Shown here: in pieces, positions 61,585 to 64,000 of the stretch | Position numbering within the stretch: the first letter of the stretch is position 1 | How the letters are laid out: each line of letters starts with the position of its first letter | DNA from: Siphlonurus alternatus | Lineage: Eukaryota; Arthropoda; Insecta; Ephemeroptera; Siphlonuridae | Length of the DNA: 64,000 nucleotides | Reading direction: 5' to 3' | Assembly: GCA_949825025.1 (NCBI GenBank) | Contig: OX463781.1 | Span: 46,140,317 to 46,204,316, forward strand | Program-made: the position numbers and the translations under genes | Notes under the pieces: model-generated | Seen by the model: the letters and a program-made list of their open reading frames with translations, nothing else | Databases searched by the model: none | What the model was told of the DNA's origin: nothing

Positions 61585-61705
61585 AGAGCAAAATTTCAGG
61601 CGGCCATTGCTAATAAAAAAATTGGGGGAAAAATGCCTATATTGCCCATGCTAAATCCGCAATTAAGATTTGGGAAAGGGGATGCATCGTATCCGGGCCT
61701 GTGGG
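61585..61705. mobile_element. GCGGATCCAG-type element, copy 3 (partial)
   Basis: CAAAATTTCAGGCGGCC, AATGCCTATATTGCCCATG, TAAATCCGC and GTATCCGGGCCTG match internal and terminal words of copies 1 and 2. Decayed. Confidence 0.5.
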
Positions 61706-62108
61706 GGCACTGAATATATTTTAAAACAATATTGTTGTTTTGCACGCACATGTTTTTAATAAATCGTCAAAACATCAAGGCAAGATCCCTTTACTACTTA
61801 TGTAAAGGGAACTTGCATCAAGGTATCAACTGCAATGCAGCCATGCATCAGTGCTAGTTTAATCTTTTGTTTATAGGACATTATATGTTAGGAATTGAAT
61901 ATGAAGGAGTAACATCATTGCTGTCTTATTTGTAATTATCGATATATTATGCTGGAGAAAAGAAGCACGTGTGATTGTTAATATGTATTTTTTTTTAATT
62001 ATATTATATATTAAATTACATTATTAAAAATAAAAACAAAATGATGTCGCATGAGTTAAATTTGAAAACATATTTTAAGTATTTTTATTTGTGGAGATTA
62101 TAATAGTT
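61706..62108. other. AT-rich non-coding DNA
   Basis: Nothing recognised. Confidence 0.35.
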
Positions 62109-62312
62109 AAGGCGGATTCACATGGCGACGAGAAGCGAATAATGCGCACTTGCTGTAACATCCATTGGCGGCCATATTTGGCGATTAAAAGTAAAAGAGC
62201 ATCGTATTTAACGCGATTCCCGATGAATTCGCCGCCGCATATAATAGGATTTCACAGCTTTTACGTCAAAATCGCGTCGCATCACCGCGTTGTCGCCATC
62301 TGAATCCGCCTT
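62109..62312. mobile_element. 204-bp MITE with 21-bp inverted ends
   Basis: AAGGCGGATTCACATGGCGAC pairs with GTCGCCATCTGAATCCGCCTT, with one or two mismatches. The inner part is rich in GCGATT and CGCG words and also partly self-complementary. The 70-codon frame inside it is not a gene. Confidence 0.75.
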
Positions 62313-63421
<1,109 letters not shown>

Positions 63422-63925
63422 TTTTTTTATACTTTTTAAACCAAATTGTTTTGTGAATGAAATTATTGACAGTAAAACCATATAATATATAATACCTATA
63501 ACTCTAGAAGTATAGGGATTTTTGTCGCCACCGAGCTAGGGATCATGGTGTTTCACAGAGGGCTCTGAACTTCACTACCCTGTTTTTTTTACTGCACAAT
63601 TGCCACAAAAGCTTCAAAAATTAACAGAAGACGTTGTGGCGCTAGTCTAGCAGTTTTGTCGCATGTGTTATGCCAGATGCGTGGAGGTGTGGGGGAAGGG
63701 AAGGAAAACCGCCCGAGGGGCATGTAGTTTTATTATAAGTGAATGTTGACCGAAACTTGCCTGGTATAAAGAAAATGAACCTTTTGCACGAAAAAATATA
63801 TATAATACATTAAAAGTATACAAAACACGTGCAATATTTTATGATAATATTCTCTTTTGTTGACCGCTCATCACCAAGTTTTAATTCTTAGATTTTATAT
63901 TTACTCATATTATACCATTATATAT
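63422..63925. other. Non-coding DNA after the protease exon
   Basis: Includes a slightly GC-richer patch at 63500-63720. No feature recognised. Confidence 0.35.
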
Positions 63926-64000
63926 TACAGTAAAACCTTGATTTTACGAAATTGAAGGGACCGAAAAATCGGGACTTTGAGGTTCGTAAACTCGAGGTCC
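63926..64000. mobile_element. Pogo/Tigger-like transposon end, cut by the window edge
   Basis: TA followed by CAGTAAAACCTTGATTTTAC and GAAATTGAAGGGACCG. Termini of the form CAGTA.AACCTCGAT.TA.CGAA are typical of pogo/Tigger elements. Internal words recur (GGACTTTGAGGTTCGTAAAC). The other end lies outside. Confidence 0.65.

Overview
The window is nuclear DNA from an animal, most likely an arthropod and possibly a crustacean. It is very AT-rich, intron-bearing and crowded with short mobile elements and microsatellites. The taxon is an inference from the gene and transposon types, not something read directly. I see no bacterial operons, no CRISPR array, and no intact tRNA or rRNA gene. Only two protein-gene signals are convincing.

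(1) A spliced minus-strand gene between about 27.8 and 19.6 kb encodes a small protein with a C-terminal RING-HC zinc finger, probably an E3 ubiquitin ligase. Four coding exons (21608-21404, 20753-20596, 20295-20118, 19833-19604) join through GT-AG introns with matching phases into 256 codons. A fifth exon at 27826-27746 joins in the correct phase. A GC-rich block at 29.13-29.45 kb may be a further 5' exon. I cannot assign the protein to a named family. (2) At 63.22-63.42 kb (+) lies the last exon of a trypsin-like serine protease, with the active-site GDSGG motif and a frameshift just after it.

The rest is mobile-element archaeology. DNA-transposon derivatives: a 2.2-kb foldback element with 131-bp satellite arms and transposase remnants (4.6-6.8 kb); three copies of a ~420-bp palindromic element bounded by TTAA (13.4, 17.2, 30.0 kb); three copies of a second foldback family (33.5, 39.6, 55.7 kb); a hAT-like element in the large intron (23.1-23.9 kb); a ~920-bp mariner-like element with ~160-bp inverted repeats (60.0-60.9 kb); a pogo/Tigger-like end cut by the window edge (63.93 kb); and several smaller hairpin elements. 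Retroposons: a 5'-truncated non-LTR retrotransposon (48.64-47.15 kb, minus) with 3'-end-only copies at 14.5, 28.7 and 39.0 kb; a second reverse-transcriptase C-terminal fragment (59.5 kb); two 5S-rRNA-derived SINE copies (26.4 and 48.8 kb); and a very short (~60-68 bp) element present three times (11.9, 31.3, 53.9 kb), each time between perfect 11-12-bp target-site duplications.

The most interesting candidate is that ultra-short retroposon. Its 5' end is nearly constant, its RNA could fold into a hairpin, and it has an AATC-repeat tail. Also notable are two snapshots of microsatellite birth: an AAAT array grown from a retroposon tail nested in a hairpin element (38.6-38.9 kb), and an AT array that expanded in only one of two related copies (35.3 vs 36.2 kb). 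The last is the RING gene, whose coding exons stand out as GC-rich islands in AT-rich DNA. Several other GC-rich islands (1.3, 4.1, 16.2, 18.7, 19.2, 34.9, 57.2 kb) are candidate promoters or conserved elements, but I could not tie them to genes.
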